Origin: Bradyrhizobium sp. WBAH42
GTDB taxonomy: Bacteria > Pseudomonadota > Alphaproteobacteria > Rhizobiales > Xanthobacteraceae
Length of the DNA stretch: 64,000 nt
Assembly: GCF_024585265.1 (NCBI RefSeq)
Contig: NZ_CP036533.1
Coordinates: 7,883,001 to 7,947,000 of the forward strand
Direction of reading: 5' to 3'
A model generated the notes under the pieces. It was not told the origin of the DNA. It did not search any database and worked only from the letters and a program-made list of their open reading frames with translations. Position numbers and translations under genes: made by a program. Positions within the stretch are counted from its first letter, which is position 1; every line of letters begins with the position of its first letter. Positions 35,601-44,542 of the stretch are shown here, piece by piece.

Positions 35601-38217
35601 GCTGCGGGGGCCATGCGATGCCGACGCGGCGCAGATAGGCGAGGCCGATTTCGACATCCCGGTCGTTCGGTTCCATCCGCAGCCGGGTAACGGCAGCCAA
35701 ATCGGGTAGGGTGGTGGCACGGCCCGCCAGTTCAGCAAGGCGCGCTTTCGAGGCGGCGTGGTCGCCGGTCAAGAATTCGCACTCGGCGCGCTGCAAGGCG
35801 AGCGCAAAACTGAGCGTGTAAGCCCGCTCCCAACGGTCTTCCGACAACATCGCCTCACCGGTGCTGAAGTGCGCGAGCGCCATGCCGAACGCGGTTGCAG
35901 CCTTCGCGCGCCGGCCGGCCAACAGGTTCAACTCGGCCGATTTTTTCCGTTCCTCCGGATCGGTGATCAAGTCAGCTCCGCGATTGAGCTGGCTGACAAT
36001 TTCGAAGACGTTTTCCTCGATCGCTTCCGGTGCGGTCCGTGCCGCCAGCAGTCGGCCGATCCGCAGATGGACTGCCGGCCGGTCGTGCTCGGGGATCAGT
36101 GCGTAGGCCGCCTCCTGAAATCGGTCGTGGAGGAACCGATAGGCGCCTGGCTGCGGCTCGACCAATTCCTGACGAACCGACGGCCATAGCGCGGCATGGA
36201 CCTGCTCCTCCGGAATTCCAAGCACGATCGACAGCATTGCGGTCTCGGCGGTGTTGCCGAGGCAGGCCATCTGCTGCAGGGCGGCCTGTGTCGCAGCCGG
36301 AAGGCGAGTAAGCTTTCCGAGCATGAGGTCCACGACATTATCGGTATATCGCTTGGCGTGAATGCGATCGAGATCCCAAGACCAGCGTGCAGCGGCGTGG
36401 TCGAAGGTGAGCAATGCTTCTTCGACTAGCGAGAAGATGAATTGAATAGCAAAGAACGGATTGCCTCCGGTCTTCTCGAGCACCAACTTGGTGAGCGGTG
36501 CCGCCTGCTCCGGCTCGCAGCGAAGCGTGTCCGCGAGCAAATGCCCGACGTGCTCGCGGCCAAGCGGCGCAAGCGTGATCTGGGTGACCGGCCCGCCCGC
36601 GAGCTTGACCCCGTGGAGCATGCGCGTCAGGGGATGATCGGCATCAACCTCGTTGTCCCGATAGGCGGCGATCAACATCAGGTGCTTCAAATCTGACCGC
36701 GTCAAAAGATCCTCAAGCAGCTCGAGCGTCGCAGCATCGAGCCATTGGAGATCGTCGAGAAAGAGCACCAGCGGATGTTCGGCGCGGGCGAACACGCCGA
36801 TGAACCGCTTCAATATCTCTTGGAAGCGGCCTTGCGCCCGCTGCGGCGGAAGCTCCGGAGGCGGAAGCTGTTTGCCGATGATGAGCTCGAGCTCCGGGAT
36901 CAGCTCGACCATCAGCTGTCCATTGGGACCGAGCGCCTCCAGAAACGCGCGGTGCCAGCCGCTCAGCTCCGCGTCGTTCTTACCAAGCAGGGGGCGAACG
37001 AGGCTCTGGAACGCCTGCACGAGTGTCGCATAGGGCACGTCGCGTTTGTGCTGGTCGAATTTGCCCGACGCGAACAGCCCGCGTGAGGGGATCTGCACCT
37101 TGTGCAGTTCATTGACCACCGAGGATTTGCCGACGCCGGGATATCCCGAGACCAGCACCAATTCAGGTACGCCGCTCTCGACGACGCGGCCAAAGGAGGC
37201 GAGCAATGTCTCAACCTGGTGCGACCTTCCGTACAGCTTTTCGGGGATCAGCAGCCGGTCGGGTGCGTCGTGCTGCCCGAGCGGGAAATCGTCGACGCGG
37301 CCCTGGCGCTCCCACTCCGTAAGACAGCGCTGCAGGTCCCATTCGGCGCCGGCCGCAGTTTGATAACGCTCCTCCGCCATCTTGGCGAGCAGCTTCATGA
37401 CGATGCGCAACACTGCAGGTGGGACATTTTCCGATCTGTCGCTTTGCAGTGTTGGCTTTCTCGCGATGTGGCAGTGCACCAACTCCATGGGGTCGGCCGC
37501 GGTGAAGGGGAGGGAGCCGGTCAGCATCTGATAGAGCGTGACGCCGAGCGAATACATGTCGCTGCGGGAGTCGATCGATCGGTTCATGCGCCCGGTCTGC
37601 TCGGGTGCCATATAGGCGAGTGTACCGGCGATGGATTCGGGAGCCGCCGGAGATTGTCGTTCGCGCGGTCGGCGCGACGCAAAACCGAATCCGGTGAGCC
37701 GCACGTTTGTCCTGGTGTGATTCACCAGAATGTTGGCCGGCTTGATGTCCTTGTGCACGAGGCCGCGCTGGTGGACTCTGCCCAAGGCCGCTGCGATTTG
37801 AACGGCTATACAAAGGAAGTCACCCATCTCCATGGGCGCCTCCATCAGCCTGGTGAGTGGGTCGCCGCCGAAATCTTCAAGCAGAAGAATGGGCTTGGCA
37901 TGATCCCGCAGGAGTTCTAGCGGCTTCGCTGCCCACGCGCCGTCCAGCTCGTTCATCAATCCGAATTCATGCGTGAGGCGATCAATGCTCTGCGGATTCG
38001 GATGTTCAGCTGCCGGGAGAACGGCCAGCACGGTCTTGCGCTCGCCCTCAGTGCATTCACGAACTGCACGACACAACAGAATTCCATCCTCTTCACAGAG
38101 GACCTGTAGTCCATGGGCCCAACCTGCGCCCAAAAGTGAAGGAAGGATCATCTCCGTAAACCATGCGCGCACCCCCGAGCCGAAGGAGCCGTTGCGTTCC
38201 CCTTGAAGTCGCCTCAT
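32647..38217 (-). CDS. Giant hybrid sensor: Ser/Thr kinase-like - AAA ATPase - GAF - PAS - histidine kinase
   Basis: 1856 residues. Domains in order: a protein-kinase-like domain (about 20-300) with LVHKDIKPANILVN and GTLAYMAPEQTGRMNRSIDSRSDMYSLG; an AAA ATPase (Walker A GYPGVGKSS near 360, VLFLDDLQWLD); a long helical TPR-like middle; a GAF domain (about 1340-1480); a PAS domain (SSIIGILFWDATGKISYANKAFLSMTG); then HisKA (phospho-acceptor in SSIAHEVSQPL, near 1635) and HATPase (NLFVNAIQAM, VADTGPGLDP, GMGMGLAI). The kinase DFG motif reads GFG and the glycine loop is not visible, so classic Ser/Thr kinase activity is doubtful, while the histidine kinase end looks complete. No receiver protein is near. 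Monocistronic. Confidence 0.92.
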   Translation of the reverse strand: MRRLQGERNGSFGSGVRAWFTEMILPSLLGAGWAHGLQVLCEEDGILLCRAVRECTEGERKTVLAVLPAAEHPNPQSIDRLTHEFGLMNELDGAWAAKPLELLRDHAKPILLLEDFGGDPLTRLMEAPMEMGDFLCIAVQIAAALGRVHQRGLVHKDIKPANILVNHTRTNVRLTGFGFASRRPRERQSPAAPESIAGTLAYMAPEQTGRMNRSIDSRSDMYSLGVTLYQMLTGSLPFTAADPMELVHCHIARKPTLQSDRSENVPPAVLRIVMKLLAKMAEERYQTAAGAEWDLQRCLTEWERQGRVDDFPLGQHDAPDRLLIPEKLYGRSHQVETLLASFGRVVESGVPELVLVSGYPGVGKSSVVNELHKVQIPSRGLFASGKFDQHKRDVPYATLVQAFQSLVRPLLGKNDAELSGWHRAFLEALGPNGQLMVELIPELELIIGKQLPPPELPPQRAQGRFQEILKRFIGVFARAEHPLVLFLDDLQWLDAATLELLEDLLTRSDLKHLMLIAAYRDNEVDADHPLTRMLHGVKLAGGPVTQITLAPLGREHVGHLLADTLRCEPEQAAPLTKLVLEKTGGNPFFAIQFIFSLVEEALLTFDHAAARWSWDLDRIHAKRYTDNVVDLMLGKLTRLPAATQAALQQMACLGNTAETAMLSIVLGIPEEQVHAALWPSVRQELVEPQPGAYRFLHDRFQEAAYALIPEHDRPAVHLRIGRLLAARTAPEAIEENVFEIVSQLNRGADLITDPEERKKSAELNLLAGRRAKAATAFGMALAHFSTGEAMLSEDRWERAYTLSFALALQRAECEFLTGDHAASKARLAELAGRATTLPDLAAVTRLRMEPNDRDVEIGLAYLRRVGIAWPPQPTLPEVAQEYERMWRQIGPRKIEALLDLPRMTDPIARGTMDVLTVLVSPAWFIDENLRRLIIARMANLSLEFGNSDASCLAYILLGTVLGPDFHDYEAGYQFTQLGLDLVERYGLDRFKSRVYLGFGSWTRHVRTGRPLLRRAFDAAQQDGDFNYASFSRHHLITHLLACGDSLSEVQREAEAGIAFARKMRVDLAVDRIIGQLQLVRALRGLTTKFGSFDDADFSEEQFERRLKADPQLVHAGYWYWVRKLQVRVLADDSTAVTAAENAEELLWTSKALFDRAELHFYAALAQAAHAESASAEKRARRLSALAPHRNQLQQWASICPEDFADRAALVEAEIARIESREFDAMRTYDRAIGAARASGFVHNEAIANELAGRFYLARGFEKIAYVYLRDAHYGYLRWGADAKVKQLERLYPQLHVIEDDRTAAKRSGLVQQLDVTAVVKASQAVSSEIELPRLIESLMKIALQNAGADRGLLILPRHDDFRIEAEAQSSADQFTVSMREALVSGRDCAEALLRYVIRTQKPAIIDDASRPDPLCDAEYVNSRHPRSILCLPLIKQAKLTGLLYFENSLTTHAFTPERVAVLEMLAAQAAISLENTLLYRDLQEREARIRRLVDSSIIGILFWDATGKISYANKAFLSMTGYSKEELMSGAVSWKDMTPPEYENDDAERIEQLRRSGEVAPREKEYLRKDGSRVPVLVGSAAVAGSPDQSISFVLDLTERRRAEAEARESERRYQEMQLELAHANRIATMGQLTSSIAHEVSQPLSAVAISAGAAMNWLRRSPPALEQVQASLEAIANDAHRGGEVISQLRALYRKAPPRKELLNFNEAVEEVIVLTGSEAFKDGISVKAQLADRLPLIKGDRVQLQQVLLNLFVNAIQAMATTADGARDLLITTCLAEPDSVLVQVADTGPGLDPQMLEAVFDAYFTTKPHGMGMGLAICRSIINAHNGRLWASANQPRGVVFQFTLPAGPQDGV

Positions 38218-38440
38218 AGAGTGGGGCGTCGTCAGCAGATTTCTATTTGCGCGTGCTGGCGAGGAGATCCCGAAGAGCGCGCAATTCGTGAAACTACGGG
38301 CCTATCTGTCACGCCTTGATTCCGGGGCCCGACTGGCTACCGCCTACCGCAGCCAAAAAGTATCACTAGGCTCAAGTCCGTCAACTTGCCCTGGCAAGCC
38401 AAGCACCGCTAGTCAGGCGCGTTCGACAACCGTCAAGATC

Positions 38441-38842
38441 TCAGTGCGGCTCCTCTTGGACGAGCCGTTCCGTCAGCCGGGCGAATTCAGGCGCTGTCTT
38501 GATCTTGTCGGAGCGCGATGGGTCGACCGCAATCATATTTGCGCTGCAGCAAATGAGCGGCCTCAGAGGGAGGTCGGCCACGACGGCTTCGCCGTGACCC
38601 GTGAGATCATCCGCGAGATGGACAAGTCGCCATCGGACGGCGCGTGGTACTGACCAACCGCGAGCACATCTTCGCGACTGAGATCGCGTAAGCCGGCGGC
38701 GCACAATGCCATCACCGCTTCCGGATCGCCCTCCGAACCGCAATGCGCATTCCATGCGGCGAAGGCGGCAGCAATCGCTGGCGGAGCCAGGCGCAAAGAT
38801 TCATTGTGTACGCACGATCTAGCCGGCTTAACCTCTTCCGCG
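38441..38842 (-). pseudogene. Possible decayed small gene in two frames
   Basis: Protein-like sequence in one frame (LAPPAIAAAFAAWNAHCG, then DPEAVMALCAAGLRDLSRED) passes into another frame (LICCSANMIAVDPSRSDKIK, APEFARLTERLVQEE). Joined, they would make a protein of about 110 residues, but a frame change near 38590 is needed. No family recognised. The 38218-38440 part upstream of the hybrid kinase holds nothing I can name beyond its promoter. Confidence 0.25.
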
Positions 38843-39079
38843 TCAGCCGCGCTTTCGCTGAGAGGGTGACTTAAACTCCACGACGTCGTGCTTGTCACAC
38901 GGATCAGGTGGCTCATTCTTCTTCACGATTAGCTCAAGCTCGAGAGCCTCGAAGGCGAGCTCATCCGCCAAGCGCCTAAACAGCTCGCGCTTTTCTATGT
39001 CCGTCGCCCGCTGACTCATCAGCGTAAACTCTCTGGCGTCAGCGCGAACCTTTTCCAAACGTCGTCGGAGGTCCTTCAT
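38843..39079 (-). CDS. Small coiled-coil protein, genus-typical hypothetical
   Basis: 78 residues starting MKDLRRRLEKVRADAREF at 39079; the frame is open to 39121 but the extra part looks non-coding. The helix pattern (LEKVRADAREFTLMSQRATDIEKRELFRRLADEL) is the same type as in the gene at 24749-24994: a 50-residue charged helix that is common in Bradyrhizobium. The function is unknown. The C-terminus is basic (SPSQRKRG). Confidence 0.6.
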   Translation of the reverse strand: MKDLRRRLEKVRADAREFTLMSQRATDIEKRELFRRLADELAFEALELELIVKKNEPPDPCDKHDVVEFKSPSQRKRG

Positions 39080-39121
39080 GTGTGCCGGCTTAGCTTTTAA
39101 AATTATTCTGGGCCCGAGCAA

Positions 39122-39548
39122 TCAGATTGCTTGCTCGGATCCACCGGGAGGCAACTGCCGAACTCGAGACTGGTTCTATGCGGACCGCCAAATTCGCCGC
39201 CCCTCGTGCTGCGATATTTAGCCATGCTCCATGATCCGGCCCCTGTTCAGGGATTGCGGCCTGAGGACGGCAGTCGTGGCTGATGAGCCATCTCAGTCCG
39301 GCGCTCGCCCGATGATGCATAGAACTAGCATACCTGAAGGGCGCTGAATGTCCGAAAGCGCACAGACGCGAGTGTTGCGCCGGACTAGGCTGCGAACGAT
39401 CGTGGACGCTCGCGAAGCGCTCAGGGCCCAACGGCATCGGCGGATGCTAAACGTGCCGGCTGCGGTGAAGCGGCTCCGTCCGCGAACGCTGTGTTGCCGG
39501 CTGCGTGCCGGGTACGAGGCAGAGTAAGCTCTGCAGATTAGATCAACG
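39122..39548. other. Stretch without a convincing gene
   Basis: Only an Arg-rich 59-residue frame at 39348-39527 (plus strand; GAAGGG seven bases upstream of the ATG) stands out. Its composition is not convincing and nothing resembles a known family. Confidence 0.25.
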
Positions 39549-39842
39549 ATGGTCGTTCTCGTGCGTACTTTCCTTCTCATGGTAGGAATTTGGCTGCTGG
39601 TGAACGTTCTGTTCGTTGTAGCTGTCCTGCCCTCGCGCAGACCGGCACCTACTCGGCGCGCAGGAATTCCATCTCCGGTGATGATCAACAGGACGGCCGG
39701 TCGCTCGGACGATCACGACCCACCACTTCTGAAGCGCGAGATGACGCCGGTTGCAATCAGAGTTCTTTTCGTCGTCGTCGTCCTTCCAGCTCTTCGGGCG
39801 TGGGATGCGGTCAGGCGGCACTTCAGAGGGTATCGCGACTAG
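39549..39842 (+). CDS. Small membrane protein, hypothetical
   Basis: 97 residues with two strong hydrophobic segments: FLLMVGIWLLVNVLFVVAVLP (about 8-28) and AIRVLFVVVVLPALRAW (about 69-85), separated by a basic, Pro-rich stretch. A start at the second Met is possible. No family recognised. The second segment repeats the first in style (VLFVVxVLP occurs twice), so an internal duplication is possible. Confidence 0.45.
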   Translation: MVVLVRTFLLMVGIWLLVNVLFVVAVLPSRRPAPTRRAGIPSPVMINRTAGRSDDHDPPLLKREMTPVAIRVLFVVVVLPALRAWDAVRRHFRGYRD

Positions 39843-40025
39843 ACGGGCCATCGCGCGCTTGAGATTCTCGTCGATGTCTTCACTGCGCTATGGCCGTGCC
39901 TCCAGGCATGGGTATAGCCGAACCGCCACACGTACAATGATTCCGTTGCGTCGCACTTAGTTTGGCACTGCCTTAACCGGACATTCGGGTACGATGATGA
40001 TCACCCTTTTGGATCGGACTGCATC

Positions 40026-40217
40026 ATGCGGTACAAGGTGTTCGTGGTGGACGGCAGCCGGCAAGTGATCTGCGCTGCCAAGCTCGACTGCATTGACGAG
40101 CAGACGGCGAGGCGCCGAGCCGAGCAAATGCATGACGAGCACGACGTTGAGCTTTGGGAAGGCGATCGACTCGTTGCGGTGTTCCGAAGTGCAACGTCGA
40201 ATGAAAGTCGGAGCTAA
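40026..40217 (+). CDS. Small hypothetical protein
   Basis: 63 residues, MRYKVFVVDGSRQVICAAKL then DEQTARRRAEQMHDEHDVELWEGDRLVAVF. The end ELWEGDRLVA is a recurring phrase in tiny Bradyrhizobium proteins of a beta-alpha-beta form. No function is known to me. It stands alone in a gene-poor stretch. Confidence 0.55.
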   Translation: MRYKVFVVDGSRQVICAAKLDCIDEQTARRRAEQMHDEHDVELWEGDRLVAVFRSATSNESRS

Positions 40218-41120
40218 CGCGCGATCCTGAATAGGCGGCCGGTCTCGCCGCCGCGTTAGTTCAAGCGTTGTGATCACCCCGGTCTGGCTGGTTGGCGACG
40301 CGTCGCAGCGAAGCAAAGATCGCGAACCGAAAGCATCTGGGAGACAAGCCGTAGAACTCCGGTGTCGGCCTCGCAAGGAGGAGCGCAAAAGCCTTATTGT
40401 CATTAATTTGATGCATTAATCAAAAAAATCAAGAGATAAATAAATGGACAGTGGCTTTAATTCAAAATAGGTTCGATTTAATCGAGATTGAATGATCGTG
40501 GCGCTTCCTAGTCACGGTCGTCGCTTCTGAAGCCGCGAATATTGCAGAATCAGTAAATTGCCAAGACGTGGCCGGCCAAGCACCGATCACGATGGGCAAG
40601 GGGGATACCGCTCCAGATCTTTTCACGCAGCTTGGCAGCAATTGATCGATGGTCGCTGGTGGACGTAACACCCTCCGAGCGAGCGCTATCGGTTTTGCGT
40701 GAATTGATTTTGCGGCGACGCTCTCTGCTCGGCATTGGCAGACGAGGGTTGCGAATGACGTGCACGCATTTTGTAGCAATGTCCGGCGGGGCTCGGGCAG
40801 TTTCGAATTCTTCTTCGTCAATTTGCAATCCTTCGATCCAGCCAAGTTTGCGGTTTGCAAACATGGCGGCTGTCAGGTGCGCGACCGTGCGCACGACATC
40901 CGCTCGCGGGCTCGGAGCGACTCTAGCCTCGAGCGGAGTTGAGCGGCACGTGTTCTCTTGGCACATTTTCGAAGCGCTGAGCAGGACGGTAGGCATCCTA
41001 AGCAGCTGGGCATTTTTCTTCAACAGCATAGGCAAGCCAACGGGCGATCATCCCCGCGCAATTGTGCAATTTCTGCCGGTCCGTGAATGCGGGCGGCGCA
41101 TCACCCAGAGGATTTGAGCT
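40218..41120. other. 900-base gene-poor stretch upstream of the adhesin
   Basis: Long frames on both strands exist but have no protein character. An A/T-rich patch at 40390-40495 stands out from the high-GC surroundings and contains the imperfect palindrome TTGATGCATTAATCAA at 40408-40423. It may be a promoter region or old insertion junction. Confidence 0.35.
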
Positions 41121-42212
41121 ATGGCGACGCAGACAACGGGCGGCGGCAGCACGGTTTCGTTCGGCAATACTCCGCAAGCTAACTCGGACATTTTCTCGTT
41201 TACGGAAGAGGCCAGCGACATTCTCATCTTGAACGTGCTGGCAAATGACCTCGGGGGCGCGGCCAAGACGCTGTTTTCGCTGGACGACGGCACGAGCGCC
41301 TCCGCGTCCACCAAGAGCTACGCACCTGCTGACCTGCTGGTCAAGGACGTGGCGTACAGCAGTGACGCCGCCGGCATGGCTGGAACCCGTGACCGCAGCG
41401 CGCTCGGTGCCCGCATCTGGATCGAGTCGGACGGCACCGTTCATTACGACAAGGGCGACATCAACGCTCAGCTTCAGGCGCTGGCGGTCGGGCAAATGTT
41501 GACTGACACATTCACCTACGCAATCCAACTGGGCAATGGCACGCTCAGCTGGGCGACGGTGACACTCCAGTTCAACGGCGCAAACGATTCGGTCTTCGCC
41601 ACATCAAGTCCACAGAGCGGCTCGGTGGTAGAAGACGCGAATGCCACACCGGATCTCTCGGATTCGCAGAGCGCGGCCGGCACTATCAGCTTCAACGACG
41701 CCGATCTCAGCGACACGCATTCGGCCTCGTTCGCGGCAGCCTCTTCCAACACGACTTCGCTCGGCACTTTCTCGCTCGATCCCGTCAACGAGGCGGCCAA
41801 TGCCGCCAACGGCGCGGTGCAGTGGCACTACAATTTGAACAACGCGGCTGCGCAATACCTCGCCGCGGGCCAGACCGTCACCGAGAGCTTCGTGGTGACG
41901 ATCGAGGACGGTCACGGCTCGACAGCTACCCAGACGGTGACGGTCACGATCACCGGCACCAACGATGCGGCCACGGTCTCATCCGAGGCGAAGTCCATTA
42001 CCGAGGGCAATGCCGGCGCCGCACTTAACACGAGCGGCCAGCTGACGATTGTGGATCCCGACACGGGTCAGGCCCATGTCGTAGCGCAGAGCAATGTTCC
42101 CGGGACCTACGGCGACTTCACGATCGATGCCAACGGCGCCTGGAGCTACACCGGCAATGGCGCCCATAACGAGCTCACCGCCGGCCAGCAGGTGGCGTGG
42201 CGGGAAAGGTAA
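41121..42212 (+). pseudogene. Truncated VCBS/cadherin-like repeat adhesin (N-terminal part)
   Basis: 363 residues. After a head region (QANSDIFSFTEEASDILILNVLANDLGG) come VCBS-type repeats: GSVVEDANATPDLSDSQSA to VTVTITGTNDA (about 170-285) and the next repeat ITEGNAGAALNTSGQLTIVDPDTGQ to NELTAGQQV, where the frame breaks off and ends AWRER-stop. Such proteins are normally above 1000 residues and end in a type I secretion signal; both the remaining repeats and the signal are missing. The break at about 42197 is also the end of an open frame on the other strand. Confidence 0.75.
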
Positions 42213-42347
42213 CCATGCCCTGATTGCCGCGGCCTCCTCTACAAAAATGCCGAATGATCCGCCTTCAATCGAGATATCGAGCTTGACAAATGCACCGGGC
42301 GAGATGTTCTGAAATTTAGTAAGCACCGCCGCGAGATCGATGTTCAT
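42197..42347 (-). pseudogene. Truncated gene start abutting the adhesin break
   Basis: An N-terminal piece of about 50 residues (MNIDLAAVLTKFQNISPGAF, VKLDISIEGGSFGIFVEEAA) begins at 42347 with CTGGAG upstream. At about 42197 it runs into the antisense of the adhesin gene, so everything behind it is foreign. I do not recognise the protein; its style recalls phage-associated hypotheticals. Confidence 0.4.
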
Positions 42348-42718
42348 TGGAAATGCTCCAGCCTTTTGTGCTCAGGGGGCGTTTATGCTCAACCTATGCG
42401 GGCGCGAAAGCTATGCGAAGGCCAATCGACTACTTTGGGGGCTAGCCCGGGGCTCGCCAACGGGCGCGGCTGATCGTCGATGTATGGACGGCCGCGCCAT
42501 CAAAGCTGAGAAAAACGGCCAGCGCGGACGTGATTCGGCGCTCACGCCCCCGAAAGCACTGTCCCTACCATCAGCCGTCGCCCTCGTAGGTAGCAAGGCT
42601 GGCCACCTCGGCCCGCTGAGAGGCTGAACTCCCAAAGGGTACTACCAAGTATCGCGGAGAAGAACTGCAAGGCAACCTACCAGGATTGGTCGGCGCCGAT
42701 CCCATATGTCGTCCGCGA
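42348..42718. other. Stretch without a convincing gene
   Basis: About 370 bases between the truncated ORF and the DUF2188-like remnant. The overlapping frames are shadows of each other; nothing is recognised. Confidence 0.3.
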
Positions 42719-42951
42719 TTAGCCGGCTGGTGGGTATGGGTCGTGGCCATATGTCCACTCGATTCTAAATTGGTGGTTTTCGCTTGAACCAGAACCTGAG
42801 CGTCGTGCCCTGCCTTTCCGTCCACGTGGGCGGCATCGACCGCGGCGCGGATTGCCTCTTTTTGAGTAGCGTATGGGGCGGAGTGCTTGCCATTTACGAA
42901 AACCCTCCATTCGTCATTGTGGAGTGTGACGATATGTTGAATACGAACCAT
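42719..42951 (-). pseudogene. DUF2188-like small protein, frameshifted
   Basis: From the ATG at 42951: MVRIQHIVTLHNDEWRVFVN, GKHSAPYATQKEAIRAAVDA, then GHDAQVLVQ. At an AAAA run near 42780 the frame ends its homology, and the expected end, NHQFRIEWTYGHDPYPPAG, follows in the next frame and stops at 42719. Joined, the two pieces give a 77-residue protein of the kind that is common in Bradyrhizobium. A single-base indel explains the break. A sequencing error in the homopolymer would also explain it. Confidence 0.6.
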
Positions 42952-43177
42952 AAGGTCTTTCTCCCCAGGTTCTGGAAACGCGTGTCCACGCCGGGAGGGA
43001 GTTTGCAACCTGACGCGGTCGCCTCAACTACCGGATTGGATGGGGGCCGAGCTGGCCTCTTGCAGGACACATTTGTGTAGCAGGCTCATCGCCACGATGG
43101 TGGACCTGAAGCGCGCGTCGGCTTGCCGAGGACCGCTCAGACAGGCGGGCGGCCGAGGAGATCGGGGGAGTCGGCCG

Positions 43178-43261
43178 ATGGATAAGGCGCTAGCAATTGC
43201 GTGGGCGTGCATTCTAATCGTCCTGGTGCTGTTCGCCGCGCTGTATCTTCCGTGGTCGTGA
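43178..43261 (+). CDS. Very small single-membrane-segment protein
   Basis: 27 residues, MDKALAIAWACILIVLVLFA followed by ALYLPWS, with GGGGGAG eight bases before the ATG. It is essentially one transmembrane helix with a short charged N-terminus. Such miniproteins occur in rhizobia but cannot be assigned a role. Confidence 0.4.
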   Translation: MDKALAIAWACILIVLVLFAALYLPWS

Positions 43262-43436
43262 GTTCAAGGAAGCAGCGGATTGCCGCGCCGCGCCTGCTTG
43301 CCGCAGGCAAGCCAGCGGCAAGCGTTCGTATCAGGCCATCGCGACTTGGCGCGGCGTCTCAGTCTCATTCCATTTGACGCCGCTATGGCGGAAAGCGACG
43401 ACTTCGGTCGGTGGCTCATCCCTCGCGACGAGCTCC

Positions 43437-43811
43437 TCAACTATGAGGTTCACTTGGCCTCACTTGGGGTGCACTTTCAGGCCCAGCTCGATCAGGCGCC
43501 GGATGGGGCTTCGGGACGGGTGATCGCCATGCTTTTCTCGCCACGGTCGATGGCAGACAGTTCAAGGTCTTGCCAACGCATGCCGATCTGCGTGTCAGGT
43601 ATACACTGCGTTCGCAGCACCTCAGCCGGCGCGATCGCGCCCTCGAGTGGCGACCACGCCAGCATGCGCGCGGCGGGGAAATCCGTCCTAACTCATATTC
43701 TTTGACCGTAGTACGGGGCGAGACGATCCGGAAGCGCCAATAGCGGCGTCCACTTGGCTTCTTCCCGTACTCGCCCTCCCACTGCGACGTGTCAATCCGC
43801 ACATCAGCCAT
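43437..43811 (-). pseudogene. Hypothetical protein, probably frameshifted
   Basis: The start MADVRIDTSQWEGEYGKKPS, GRRYWRFRIVSP is protein-like. From about 43690 the frame turns Arg/Ser-rich, while the neighbouring frame becomes protein-like (MLAWSPLEGAIAPAEVLRTQ, then IGMRWQDLELSAIDRGEKS) and stops at about 43500. A frame change near 43690 would join them into a protein of roughly 100 residues. Family not recognised. Confidence 0.35.
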
Positions 43812-43866
43812 GTTCGGCCTTGACCTCGAAAATCACACTCTGCCCTATCGACCGCGCTTCAGGGCG

Positions 43867-44437
43867 TCAGCTTCTTCGGCTGGTAGGCGTTGGGCTCGCC
43901 GGCAACTTACACGCCAAGTAAGCGTCGGCTGACACATCGTGACGGACGGTTGCCCAACCGTGTGGCGGATCGAACAATTTTAGCTCCTGTGGTTGTGCCT
44001 CCAAGCGGCGCCTCGGAAATCGCCCATCAATGCGCCCTTTCCAACAACGCGCTGACCAGTCTTGATTGATCTCGCTGCCTGCCACGATCAGCATGAGACA
44101 CGCGGCGAGCAATGCGCCGCAGCGTAGCCGAGTCCAGATCGCTCATTGCCGCGACGCCACCAGGATGCGAGTGCCAATCGCATCAACGTCACCCCCGCTA
44201 TCCTGAAAAGCCCGCCGAATCTCTGCGAGATGCCAAGCGTGATCAGGCACGAAACAGTGTCGGCCCATGAAGGGCGTGCGGGCCGGGACCGCGAAGGTCG
44301 ATTACCACCCGGTCTTCCCCCGCGCGCCAGCCGAGGAGAACTCCGCCATTCTCAAGGGGGGCAAGGCCCGGCTCCACAACAGCGTGGATGTGGGGGGCAA
44401 TCAAACGCTTCCCAGCGAGGGAGCACACGTACTCCAT
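43867..44437 (-). pseudogene. JAB/MPN (JAMM) metalloprotease remnant
   Basis: Pieces in three frames fit a Mov34/MPN/PAD-1 protein: VEPGLAPLENGGVLLGWRAG (the JAMM Glu), HLAEIRRAFQDSGGDVDAIG, then HPGGVAAMSDLDSATLRRIA (H-x7-S-x2-D) and LMLIVAGSEINQDWSARCWK. The first JAMM His is missing: GGCACTCGCATCC at about 44165-44178 looks like a collapsed GGCACT...GGCACT direct repeat, losing seven bases and with them Trp-His. Two or more frame changes make it inactive. Intact relatives cleave ubiquitin-like conjugates or act beside E1/E2-like proteins; none of these is found nearby. Confidence 0.55.
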
Positions 44438-44542
44438 TTTGGCCTTGCAGTGTCAGGATAGACACTTGCCAGGTGCCGGGGTCGTACTTCCCTTCTGAGA
44501 CCAATCCGACCGCGGACGACTTCAAGCGAGACTTCTTGCAGA

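Noticed and set aside
40550..41117. 161-codon frames on both strands upstream of the adhesin
   Set aside because: They are mutually antisense, have no motif, and composition gives no preference for either strand.
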